Assembly (NCBI GenBank): GCA_022844575.1
Contig: JALHLL010000062.1
Coordinates: 1 to 15,110 of the forward strand
From: a bacterium
GTDB lineage: Bacteria; Bacteroidota; Ignavibacteria; Kapaibacteriales; UBA961
Direction: 5' to 3'
Length of the DNA stretch: 15,110 bases
Below are positions 1 to 7,084 of the stretch, one piece after another (within the stretch, counting starts at the first letter, position 1; each line of letters opens with the position of its first letter). Both the position numbers and the translations under genes were made by a program. The notes beneath the pieces are model-generated. The model saw nothing but the letters and a program-made list of their open reading frames with translations, searched no databases and was not told the origin of the DNA.

Positions 1-40
1 AGTGATATACAGAAGTAGATTGCAAAGATTTTATTTATTC

Positions 41-79
41 AAAAAACTCGAACGATGCAGTGGATTCATCGTTCGAGTT
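41..79 (-). terminator. Intrinsic terminator of the small-gene operon
   Basis: A perfect 13-bp inverted repeat (AACTCGAACGATG at 45-57, its complement at 67-79) encloses a 9-nt loop. Read on the minus strand, the hairpin runs straight into six Ts (positions 46-41). There is no T-run on the other side, so it works only for minus-strand transcripts. It lies about 50 bp past the stop of the last gene of the operon (128-1071). Confidence 0.88.
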
Positions 80-127
80 GGAGAGTATTGAAACATATCC
101 AATACAAAGTGATGGTAATCTGAATGC

Positions 128-457
128 TTAATTTGTTATAGCATTTATAAAGTCACGCACCAATACACGCGCATCTTCATCATTCGCAGTATAAAACACC
201 TTTAGCTGCGTTGCTCCGCGAGTTTTTTCGGCTAAAAAAGCAGAGTCTGTACCATGAGTTGTTTTTTCTATTGTTGTAGCACTGAAATGAATAATGTATT
301 CATCATCATCTGCAAAAACAAAAACCCCGCTACGTCCATCGGAAATGTGATAACTGTTAGAGTGTATCCACTCGCTTTCTTCATACGAAACACTCGTATG
401 TTCAGGGGCTCGGAATTTCCACTGAGTATATATATTATTGACGAGGGTAGAGTTCAT
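128..457 (-). CDS. Hypothetical small protein, third gene of a small operon
   Basis: I do not recognise this 109-residue protein. The frame is open up to 502, but the ATG at 457 is preferred because it begins 7 bp after the stop of the preceding gene (465), whereas the ATGs at 502 and 478 would overlap it. No Shine-Dalgarno sequence is visible at any of the three. There is no signal peptide or membrane segment. The sequence mixes charged and aromatic residues, with an acidic patch (FADDDEY) in the middle and a weakly amphipathic C-terminus, consistent with a small soluble globular protein. It is the last gene before the terminator at 41-79, so it is probably co-transcribed with the lipoprotein-like gene upstream. 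Function unknown. Confidence 0.55.
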   Translation of the reverse strand: MNSTLVNNIYTQWKFRAPEHTSVSYEESEWIHSNSYHISDGRSGVFVFADDDEYIIHFSATTIEKTTHGTDSAFLAEKTRGATQLKVFYTANDEDARVLVRDFINAITN

Positions 458-464
458 ACTTAAA

Positions 465-842
465 TTATTGTGGTTCATTCGGTGCATAGATAGTATAAAC
501 ACCGGATGAGGTAATTGTACCCGTTCCGATTAAACTCCCTTTCTGCACCCTCACCGAAGTCGGTACGGAACTAAATTCAGCTTCGAAATCCGTTCCGGTG
601 CAATGCCCGATAAAACTTCCAGTTGTATTATTGTAAACATCAAAACCGACCAATTTGTCGTTTGGTTGTTGTGTTGTTGACATACTGATTATCGCGATTA
701 CAATTATCTGCGACTTTGATGTTTTTGAGGTAATCTGCGAAGTACTCTGAGAGTTTTGCGCAGTTGGTAAGTCACTGGAACAAGACATGCTTATAATGCC
801 GATGACAATAAAACCGAGTAGGTTAAGAAAAACAGTTTTCAT
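465..842 (-). CDS. Hypothetical lipoprotein
   Basis: This unrecognised protein has 125 residues if started at the ATG at 842, which begins a typical N-terminus: MKT, a hydrophobic stretch (FLNLLGFIVIGIISM), then Ser-Cys-Ser-Ser. Cys21 is a plausible lipidation site, although the lipobox (S-M-S-C) is not canonical. An upstream in-frame ATG at 881 would add 13 residues and overlap the preceding gene by 11 bp, so it is less likely. The mature part is Ser/Thr-rich at first. It contains a second hydrophobic stretch (IIVIAIISM) near residue 50 and ends in a beta-rich segment of about 70 residues rich in Gly, Thr and Val. It is the middle gene of three head-to-tail small genes. An envelope location is inferred from the N-terminus only. 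Confidence 0.6.
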   Translation of the reverse strand: MKTVFLNLLGFIVIGIISMSCSSDLPTAQNSQSTSQITSKTSKSQIIVIAIISMSTTQQPNDKLVGFDVYNNTTGSFIGHCTGTDFEAEFSSVPTSVRVQKGSLIGTGTITSSGVYTIYAPNEPQ

Positions 843-870
843 GATGGTTATATAAATTATGGTGAAAAAC

Positions 871-1071
871 TTATTCCTCAATTTCTAATGGATCATGGAC
901 TGTAATTACGCTTGTATTGGTTGCTTGGGCCGATTGTAGCAAAACAGGGTCGGATTGAACTGTTTGTATTTGCGCGGTTGAAGCACAGATACGAGCATCA
1001 ATTTGACATTGAGTGTAGGATCCGGGCTGGATTAAGCCTAGCCATAGCAAGATTGCAATGAGTAATTCCAT
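871..1071 (-). CDS. Hypothetical small protein with hydrophobic N-terminus
   Basis: This is a 66-residue open frame of unknown function. The N-terminus (MELLIAILLWLGLIQPG) is hydrophobic like a signal peptide or membrane anchor, but lacks the usual positive charge and has a Glu at position 2. The rest is Gln/Thr/Ser-rich with two Cys and an acidic end (EIEE). The next gene on the same strand follows after 28 bp, so this would be the first gene of the three-gene operon ending at 41-79. No clear Shine-Dalgarno sequence precedes the ATG. It could be a short exported or membrane peptide, or not be expressed at all. Confidence rests mainly on its position and the absence of a competing frame. Confidence 0.42.
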   Translation of the reverse strand: MELLIAILLWLGLIQPGSYTQCQIDARICASTAQIQTVQSDPVLLQSAQATNTSVITVHDPLEIEE

Positions 1072-1366
1072 ATGAGTGAGCCTTATAGAAATAGTAATAA
1101 TGAATGAATCAATTTGTTGAATGCAATCTATGGAAGGAATCTTCTATAAAAATGTACAATATGTATGCAAATGTTACATGTGCTACGTTAGGAAAAAGAT
1201 GTATTTTTGCCATACAAATGTCATCCTGATTTGTGTGTGTATGCTGGTTTTATCGAAGGTAGAAATGGGGTCAAGGTTGGTTTAACAGTTGATTATAATG
1301 TAGTTACATGCTTCTGTAATTGAAGACTTTGTATTTTTTTTACTCAATTGATAGGAGGATTATCTA
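1072..1366. other. Divergent intergenic region, about 295 bp
   Basis: No gene is visible. The region separates the minus-strand small genes from the plus-strand gene at 1367 and should hold promoters for both. On the plus strand a Bacteroidota-type -7 motif (TATTTTTG, 1202-1209) is present but lacks a good -33 partner. A TATAAT-like hexamer near 1293 also lacks a convincing -35. The region just before 1367 is T-rich, then gives the AGGAGG ribosome-binding site at 1353-1358. Confidence 0.5.
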
Positions 1367-3091
1367 ATGAAGTTTTTGCAAAGACTTGTGCGATTTGTTA
1401 CATCAAGACGCTTAACGTCGAACAGAAACTTCGTACAGTTGTTGAATAAGGAGGATAATAAACTATCGAGACTTTACTCAAGTCTGCTCAGGGGATCCGA
1501 TTCCGATGCACAATGTGCAGCCGATGTTTATGGTACAGGATGGGAAAAGTTTGATTCTAAGTATCGTGTACTGAAGACACGTTTACAAAACAGAATCTTA
1601 GATGCCACATTTCATATCGACTTTCAATCAAGGAATATTTCAAAGAGAAATCTTGCCCATTACCAATGTCTGAAATTATATTATCAGATGAATGTACTTA
1701 CGGGACTTTACTCAACATCCGTAGGGGTGGTATTGGCAAAAAGACTATACGCTTTAGCAGATAAGTATTCATTTGTACAATTTAAGTTACACTCAAGTAT
1801 AACTTTACTCAATTATTATGCTCTTAATGCCCAGTTACATAAATTTTATGAGCTGAAAAAGAGGGAAGAGTATTCAAGGAAGGTTTGGTTTGCCGAACAA
1901 GAAGCTTTTATCTTCTTTCAGGAGTTCAACCTATTGGGAAGCGCAAAAATTTTCTTGAGTGACACTGAGAAGGAGCGGCTGATTAAGTACGCTGATATTA
2001 CAAAGCAGTACTTTGAATTGTATAAGACACCCGATTTGGCGAGATACAGTTATTTCTTGCAAATGATGTCTGCCGAAGCTCAATATAATTATGATAGAAC
2101 TATCGAAGTTTGTAATGAAGCTATTCAATATTTCGAGCCGAATCCGCTTTATTTCTCTAGACATAATTACGGTGTTTTCATACTATCACAAATGGCCGCA
2201 TATACATGCAAAGGGCAGTATGATAATCTTATAAAATTAATAGTCAGAGCTAACACTGTTTATAAAACTGGTGCTGCAAACTGGTTCTATTTGAAGCAAA
2301 CAGAGTTTCAATGTTTAATAAGAGCACAAAAGTATGTTGATGCAGTGAAAGTGTTTAATGAAACCGTTAGTCATGAACGATTTGATTTGCAGCCCAAACC
2401 ACTTAAAGAAAAATTTCTTCTCTTTGAATTTTATCTGCGGTTTTTTATTGCTAAAAAGGAATATTTCAAAACATATTTCTTAGATGAAGAATTACCGGAA
2501 TTGACAGTTACATTGTATCCATCACGCTTAAGGAAAAAGAAATCGCCGATATTGTTAAGGGAGTTCGTTCAATATCTGCCGACCTTGTGCAAAGACGATA
2601 AAGGATACTTAGCTCCGGTCAGTTTGGCATTGATGTTATATTGTTTAACCGAAAACGATATTGAAAACGCTATTATATGCGAAGACTCATTACAAACATT
2701 CTGCAGACGAAGAATGAATCGTAATCAGCCGGGTTATAGAACTGGCTGTTTAATCAATATGATTCATCAATTTGTAGAAGCCGGACTTGATGCACACAAA
2801 ACACGTACATTAACAAGAAAGTGGCAAAAGAAAATGAGCAACTCCGTTCGGACAATAGATCTAAATTTCGATATGGAAATAATACCTTTCGAACACTGGT
2901 GGGAAATGCTGCTTTCAACACAAATTAATCTCGGAAGCGATTTGATTTATAAACGATTTGAGAAAAAGAAAGTGACTTTACAGCGCATACATGGTAAAAG
3001 AGTTGGTGGTAAAATTGAATATGCACCTCTTGCCGGTTTGCAATGGAAAAATGCGGCAAAGAGAAAAACTAAAAGCATGGAATTAACCTAA
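1367..3091 (+). CDS. Hypothetical protein, probably helical repeats
   Basis: I do not recognise a named family for this 574-residue protein. The start is well fixed: AGGAGG at 1353-1358 lies 8 nt before the ATG. There is no signal peptide or membrane segment, so it is probably cytoplasmic. The N-terminal 45 residues are basic. The centre (about residues 120-400) is rich in Leu, Tyr, Phe, Ala and Lys, with alternating amphipathic helices and spaced Tyr/Ala positions such as YNYDRTIEVCNEAIQYFEP, reminiscent of TPR-like or other alpha-solenoid repeats. The C-terminal 70 residues are basic (Lys/Arg-rich). It is a single-gene plus-strand unit whose stop is only 4 bp from that of the convergent deacetylase gene. 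A scaffold or protein-binding role would be in keeping with a solenoid but is not demonstrated. Confidence 0.85.
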   Translation: MKFLQRLVRFVTSRRLTSNRNFVQLLNKEDNKLSRLYSSLLRGSDSDAQCAADVYGTGWEKFDSKYRVLKTRLQNRILDATFHIDFQSRNISKRNLAHYQCLKLYYQMNVLTGLYSTSVGVVLAKRLYALADKYSFVQFKLHSSITLLNYYALNAQLHKFYELKKREEYSRKVWFAEQEAFIFFQEFNLLGSAKIFLSDTEKERLIKYADITKQYFELYKTPDLARYSYFLQMMSAEAQYNYDRTIEVCNEAIQYFEPNPLYFSRHNYGVFILSQMAAYTCKGQYDNLIKLIVRANTVYKTGAANWFYLKQTEFQCLIRAQKYVDAVKVFNETVSHERFDLQPKPLKEKFLLFEFYLRFFIAKKEYFKTYFLDEELPELTVTLYPSRLRKKKSPILLREFVQYLPTLCKDDKGYLAPVSLALMLYCLTENDIENAIICEDSLQTFCRRRMNRNQPGYRTGCLINMIHQFVEAGLDAHKTRTLTRKWQKKMSNSVRTIDLNFDMEIIPFEHWWEMLLSTQINLGSDLIYKRFEKKKVTLQRIHGKRVGGKIEYAPLAGLQWKNAAKRKTKSMELT

Positions 3092-3095
3092 TATT

Positions 3096-3986
3096 TCAAT
3101 AAGTCTTTCTTTTAAATGTTGATTGCCGAAGTGATTGGAAAAAAAGTTCGGTTTCTTGCAGTTTTTCTTTAGGATTGATAGAGAAGAAATGAAATTTCTC
3201 TAAATCGCCTTGTCCCATATATGTTTGCATAGTACCCTGCGACTTATGTTCCGCTATAAGCCAGTTGACTACTATTTTATAGTTCAGATTATCTTTATGT
3301 CCGAACTTGGTTGTTCTATCGAATGTAAAAACAGGGGAGTCTTGTCCTAACTCGGTAACGGGGTATTCTTTTAATCCAGTGAAGGTATTTCTACTTGTAT
3401 CGGTTATTTTACCGCCGGATACACCAAGTATCACCGGACGTACTTTTGTTCCTAAACGTTTTATTGTTTCCAGTGCAAGAATTGTAGCTGCCTTATGGTG
3501 ACCATGCGTTTCCTTTGTAGGTAGTAAACAGAATATATAGTCATATTTTTCTTTTAGTATGAGCGTCCGTAGCCTGCCGATTATGTAACTAGTATCCCAA
3601 ACTAAACGTAGTACCGTATCTGCATCAAGTGTGTATTTGGTATCAAGTTGATCGAAAAAGAAATAGTTACGAATCCCAACCCATGAACCACCGGACATTA
3701 ACTCCTTTTTCCTTATTGTCGGTAAGAATTCTCTTCCCACTTTTTCATCAGTTAGTTCCAATCCGTAAATGGATTCTGCAAGAGTTGAATATTTAAAGCC
3801 GGCTTCACCATTGGTTATTACTGCCAAATCTACTGTACCATTCAATTCTTTTGTTACTTTATACACCGTCGCTGCACATCCCGATTCGTCATCCGGGTGC
3901 GCATTAACAAGCAGAATTTTTTTTGGCTGTTGTGAGAATAAAGAAACCGAAAGAATAAAGAAGAAGAAAACAGAATACTTTTTCAT
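3096..3986 (-). CDS. Secreted PIG-L / LmbE-family deacetylase
   Basis: The family comprises zinc-dependent N-deacetylases acting on N-acetylglucosamine-type conjugates (PIG-L, MshB, BshB). The zinc-binding signature AHPDDE lies at residues 29-34 and the second metal motif HGHH at 161-164; both are intact. The start at 3986 gives 296 residues beginning MKKYS followed by a hydrophobic run of Phe/Leu/Ser, a clear signal peptide probably cleaved before QQPKK, so the enzyme should act outside the cytoplasm. The frame is open to 4064, but that extension overlaps the permease gene. It follows the permease stop by 13 bp and is probably co-transcribed with it. The secreted form argues against bacillithiol biosynthesis, whose BshB is cytoplasmic. 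The substrate cannot be told from the sequence; a cell-wall or extracellular sugar conjugate is an inference. Confidence 0.85.
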   Translation of the reverse strand: MKKYSVFFFFILSVSLFSQQPKKILLVNAHPDDESGCAATVYKVTKELNGTVDLAVITNGEAGFKYSTLAESIYGLELTDEKVGREFLPTIRKKELMSGGSWVGIRNYFFFDQLDTKYTLDADTVLRLVWDTSYIIGRLRTLILKEKYDYIFCLLPTKETHGHHKAATILALETIKRLGTKVRPVILGVSGGKITDTSRNTFTGLKEYPVTELGQDSPVFTFDRTTKFGHKDNLNYKIVVNWLIAEHKSQGTMQTYMGQGDLEKFHFFSINPKEKLQETELFFQSLRQSTFKRKTY

Positions 3987-3999
3987 AGATAGTGATTTG

Positions 4000-5352
4000 T
4001 TAAAGGTTATCATTTTTTGACTCATGTGGGGCAATAAAAAGTGCAAAAACAAAAACTCCTGCACCGATTGCTATCAGTCCGCCTATCATAAACTGTAAGC
4101 CTGTCGAAACAAAAATTCCAAGCCATGCTATTATGGCAAGAATGATCGGAATAGGATAGAAGTACATTTTCCACGGTAATGCCTTCCTATTGTTTTGCTC
4201 ACTCCATAGAATTAAACCAATGGCTTGTCCGATGAATTGCACAAGAATTCTCATTGCAAGAATCGCAGTGATTACATCCTTCATTTTGAATAACAAACTA
4301 AACACAAAACCGAGTATTCCGATAAATAATAGGGAAAAGTTCGGGAATTGTTTTTTAGGATGTAAATGACCGAATATGGAAAAGAAGTTGCCGTCCTTAG
4401 CAGCAGCATACGGTATTCGGGAATACCCTAATAAAACGGCGAAAAGTGATGCAAATGCTATGATGAGTATAAGAGCTGTCGCAAATTGTGCTATTTCTTG
4501 CCCATATATTCTCTCAAAAAACAGACTTACCACAAACTTCGAATCTTTTGCTTCCATCCATGGAATCACCCCAACTACGCTTATGTGCATCATACAATAG
4601 AGAACTGCAATGCCGATAATCGATAGAAACATACTTCGAGGTATATTCTTTTCAGGTTTAATAATTTCAGCACCTAAGTGGCATACATTATAATACCCCA
4701 GATAGCTGTACATAGTTTTTACGGAAGCCATACCGAGACCTGCCCAAAAAACAGTTTCGGTAATGTTGAGAGAATTTTCAGGTAAAGCAAAAGCGAGTGA
4801 CGAATCAAAATGAAGCATTCCGCTTGTTATAAGCCAAAGGATTGTACCGATAACACAAACCCATAATACAACCGAAATTTTCCCGATACTTTCAATTCTG
4901 CGATAGAGTAATGCTATGAGTAAAATAACTACTGCACCTGACAACACTTTTTGTTGCCACACTTCCATTGGTCGAATATAGCTTGCATATTCGGAAAAAC
5001 CGATTGAACCTGAAGCAACAACCAGAGGTGCCTGAATAATTGTTTGCCAAATAAACAGAAAGGACATTAACTTGCCCCACCCCTTATTTCCGTACAGTTT
5101 TTGCAGAAATACATAACTACCGCCGGCTTTAGGCATTGCAGCCCCAAGTTCCGACCAAACACAGGCATCAAGTAATGATAACACGGCACCGGCTATCCAT
5201 GCTATCAGAGCTTGAGGTCCGTTCATGTAACCTATTACTGACGATAATACGATAAATGGTCCGATGCCGACCATGTCTATCATATTAATTGCAACCGATT
5301 GCATGAGACCTAATTTACGCGGCAGTTGTTGTTGCTCATTTATTTGCTGCAT
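4000..5352 (-). CDS. APC-family amino-acid permease
   Basis: This is a predicted inner-membrane secondary transporter of the amino acid-polyamine-organocation superfamily, 450 residues with about 12 hydrophobic segments. The N-terminal APC signature is clear: a short polar Gln-rich leader, the first helix containing GIGPFIVLSS, then WSELGAAMPKAGGSYVFL at about residues 70-90, the conserved loop of this family. The start at 5352 is chosen over the in-frame ATG at 5373 because AGGAGG stands just before it (3-nt gap, rather short) and because 5373 falls inside the -7 element of the predicted promoter. The transported amino acid cannot be read from sequence. It is the first gene of a two-gene unit with the secreted deacetylase. 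Confidence 0.9.
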   Translation of the reverse strand: MQQINEQQQLPRKLGLMQSVAINMIDMVGIGPFIVLSSVIGYMNGPQALIAWIAGAVLSLLDACVWSELGAAMPKAGGSYVFLQKLYGNKGWGKLMSFLFIWQTIIQAPLVVASGSIGFSEYASYIRPMEVWQQKVLSGAVVILLIALLYRRIESIGKISVVLWVCVIGTILWLITSGMLHFDSSLAFALPENSLNITETVFWAGLGMASVKTMYSYLGYYNVCHLGAEIIKPEKNIPRSMFLSIIGIAVLYCMMHISVVGVIPWMEAKDSKFVVSLFFERIYGQEIAQFATALILIIAFASLFAVLLGYSRIPYAAAKDGNFFSIFGHLHPKKQFPNFSLLFIGILGFVFSLLFKMKDVITAILAMRILVQFIGQAIGLILWSEQNNRKALPWKMYFYPIPIILAIIAWLGIFVSTGLQFMIGGLIAIGAGVFVFALFIAPHESKNDNL

Positions 5353-5370
5353 ATACCTCCTTTTTGCATA

Positions 5371-5403
5371 CAAAATTAGGGTTCTGTAAGAAATTCGTTC
5401 AAC
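5371..5403 (-). promoter_or_regulatory. Bacteroidota-type promoter of the permease gene
   Basis: Read on the minus strand, the -7 element TAATTTTG (5378-5371) matches TAnnTTTG exactly, and a GTTG (5403-5400) stands 21 bp upstream as a -33 element. A transcript starting about 6 nt downstream would have a very short 5' leader holding AAAGGAGG just before the ATG at 5352. This supports that start over 5373. Confidence 0.55.
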
Positions 5404-5515
5404 AGAATGCCGAAAAACTGCATTTTTGCGGTTAATATTGTGTACGGTTACCTCATATCCGATGAAAGAGGCGTTTCCCCGACGAAATGTGGGCTTTTAT
5501 GCAGGAGTTCTTTCT

Positions 5516-5842
5516 ATGTATAGTTGCGACATGGTTGATACTCAAACTTCTGTTTGGTACGATAACATATTGCCTTTGGTACAAGAATCACGGAGTAGTA
5601 AAAATGGTTATACCTCGTTTGCCGATGATGACGATGAGGATATTGCCGATGATGAGGACGAAGATGATGCGGACGATGACAATGACATGGATTATAAGGA
5701 AGAGTACGGAATAGATGAGGAAGATGAGTTTGATGATGAATTTGGAGATGATGAGGAAATTGATGATGATTTCCTAAGTGAGGAGTTCTTTGACGACGTA
5801 GTTGAAGATGACGATGAAGATTTTATTGACGAGGATATTTGA
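5516..5842 (+). CDS. Small, extremely acidic protein
   Basis: This is a 108-residue protein with no recognised domain. The start at 5516 is chosen because AGGAG (5503-5507) stands 8 nt before it; the frame is open upstream to 5426 without a better site. Residues 1-35 are of ordinary composition (aromatic, Ser, Val). Of the last 73 residues, 48 are Asp or Glu, in runs such as DDDDED and EDDDED broken by spaced Phe, Ile and Tyr. Such a tail is expected to be disordered and could mimic nucleic acid, chelate divalent cations, or bind basic proteins; none of these is shown. The GAT/GAC/GAG-rich coding sequence looks like local expansion. It stands alone between divergent and convergent neighbours and ends 6 bp before a bidirectional terminator. 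Bacteria of this group often carry short acidic proteins of unknown role. Confidence 0.75.
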   Translation: MYSCDMVDTQTSVWYDNILPLVQESRSSKNGYTSFADDDDEDIADDEDEDDADDDNDMDYKEEYGIDEEDEFDDEFGDDEEIDDDFLSEEFFDDVVEDDDEDFIDEDI

Positions 5843-5848
5843 TATAAT

Positions 5849-5879
5849 AAAAGCCCGTCATAATTTATGACGGGCTTTT
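5849..5879. terminator. Bidirectional intrinsic terminator
   Basis: A perfect 15-bp inverted repeat (5849-5863 and 5865-5879; core AAAAGCCCGTCAT / ATGACGGGCTTTT) lies between the convergent stops of the acidic-protein gene (5842) and hom (5885). The A- and T-tracts at its ends make it functional in both directions, so it closes both transcription units. Confidence 0.9.
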
Positions 5880-5884
5880 ATTGT

Positions 5885-7075
5885 TTAGAATGATTTTTCA
5901 GGCATTAAGCAAATGAAACAATCTGTCGGGATACTATCTTTTACCTTTCTTAATTGTTCAATCGTTGTTGTACCGATTGCATAACAGTATTCCCTGCCTG
6001 TATATTGCTCATGAACGGATGAAAAGGGTAGTTTTGATAACTCATCCGGTGTGCGATAGCTATAGTATATCTCAACTTCAAGATCGTTCGTAAATTCCGG
6101 TCTCGATTCTTGACCGAATTTCTTGTATTCATATTGATAATTGTAAGTTACAGCGGATATATCGGAAAGCACGGCAGAACCTGTCGGATACGCGCCCGCA
6201 CCTTTACCTAAAAAGAATTGTTTGTCTGAAAAGACACCTTCTACCAATACACCGTTATACTCATTCAAAACCTGATATAATTTACTAGCTGAAGGAACGA
6301 ACTGAGGCATTACCCACACCCCCAAAGAATCGTTGTTACGTTTGCTGCGTGCAACCAATTTAATATCCATATTCTTTTCCCGCGCATATGAAATATCATA
6401 CGACGAGATACTTGATATTCCATAATTGAAAATCTCATCGGGTTTGATGAATACACCGAAAGCATGGGCTGTAATGATACTTACTTTGAATTTTGCATCG
6501 AACGCCTCAACGTCCAAATAGGGATTACTTTCGGCAAATCCTAATTCCTGCGCCTTTGCCAGGGCTTCGGAATAGGGTATTTGATATTTACACATATTCG
6601 TGAGTATATAATTTGTCGTGCCATTAATTATACCCTCTACTGCAGTTAACAAATCATTGTCATAATATTCTTCCAGATTTCTTATAATAGGAATACTTGC
6701 ACAACAGGATGCCTCATATAAGAATGAAACATTATGCTCTTTTTGTAATGTTAAGAGTTCATTAAAATGTTCGGCAACCATTTTTTTATTCGCAGTTACA
6801 ACGGACTTGCCTTTTTTCATGGCTGATGATACTATTTCGAACGCCTCATCCGCATTGTCAATTAACTCGACAACCAAATCTATTTCGGGGTTATTTATAA
6901 TATCATCTTTTTCAAAAGTAAAGTTCTCTAAGGGTATGGAGCGTTTTTTATTCCTATCTTTTACGCAAATTTTAGCGATATCCGCCTTAATTCCCCTAGT
7001 TCTGTGCAGGACTTCATATAGTCCTTGCCCTACGCATCCGAAACCGAATACGCCGATTTTTAATCTTTTATTCAT
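5885..7075 (-). CDS. hom: Homoserine dehydrogenase, lacking a recognisable ACT domain
   Basis: The enzyme reduces aspartate semialdehyde to homoserine with NAD(P)H in the cytoplasm, the branch point to methionine and threonine. The protein has 396 residues. It shows the dinucleotide-binding GFGCVGQG (11-18), TANKK (Lys98 in the position of the conserved active-site lysine), the family signature EGIINGTTNYILT (147-159), and DVEAFDAKFK (188-197) with the catalytic Asp/Lys pair. Many bacterial enzymes are near 430 residues with a C-terminal ACT regulatory domain. Here the last 75 residues do not show an obvious ACT pattern and the protein is short, so feedback inhibition by threonine may be absent or different. 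It is the last gene of the operon, 9 bp after metX, without a visible Shine-Dalgarno sequence. Monofunctional: no aspartokinase domain is fused. Confidence 0.95.
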   Translation of the reverse strand: MNKRLKIGVFGFGCVGQGLYEVLHRTRGIKADIAKICVKDRNKKRSIPLENFTFEKDDIINNPEIDLVVELIDNADEAFEIVSSAMKKGKSVVTANKKMVAEHFNELLTLQKEHNVSFLYEASCCASIPIIRNLEEYYDNDLLTAVEGIINGTTNYILTNMCKYQIPYSEALAKAQELGFAESNPYLDVEAFDAKFKVSIITAHAFGVFIKPDEIFNYGISSISSYDISYAREKNMDIKLVARSKRNNDSLGVWVMPQFVPSASKLYQVLNEYNGVLVEGVFSDKQFFLGKGAGAYPTGSAVLSDISAVTYNYQYEYKKFGQESRPEFTNDLEVEIYYSYRTPDELSKLPFSSVHEQYTGREYCYAIGTTTIEQLRKVKDSIPTDCFICLMPEKSF

Positions 7076-7084
7076 TGTCGTTAT

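Noticed and set aside
1211..1243. Imperfect inverted repeat (CATACAAAT / ATTTGTGTGTGTATG) upstream of the 574-residue protein gene
   Set aside because: The match needs a gap in a GT-dinucleotide run and has no T-tract or clear position relative to a promoter. It may be chance.
5426..5515. Longer N-terminus of the acidic protein starting at 5426
   Set aside because: No ribosome-binding site is seen at 5426, while AGGAG stands 8 nt before the ATG at 5516. The added residues have no signal-peptide or domain character.
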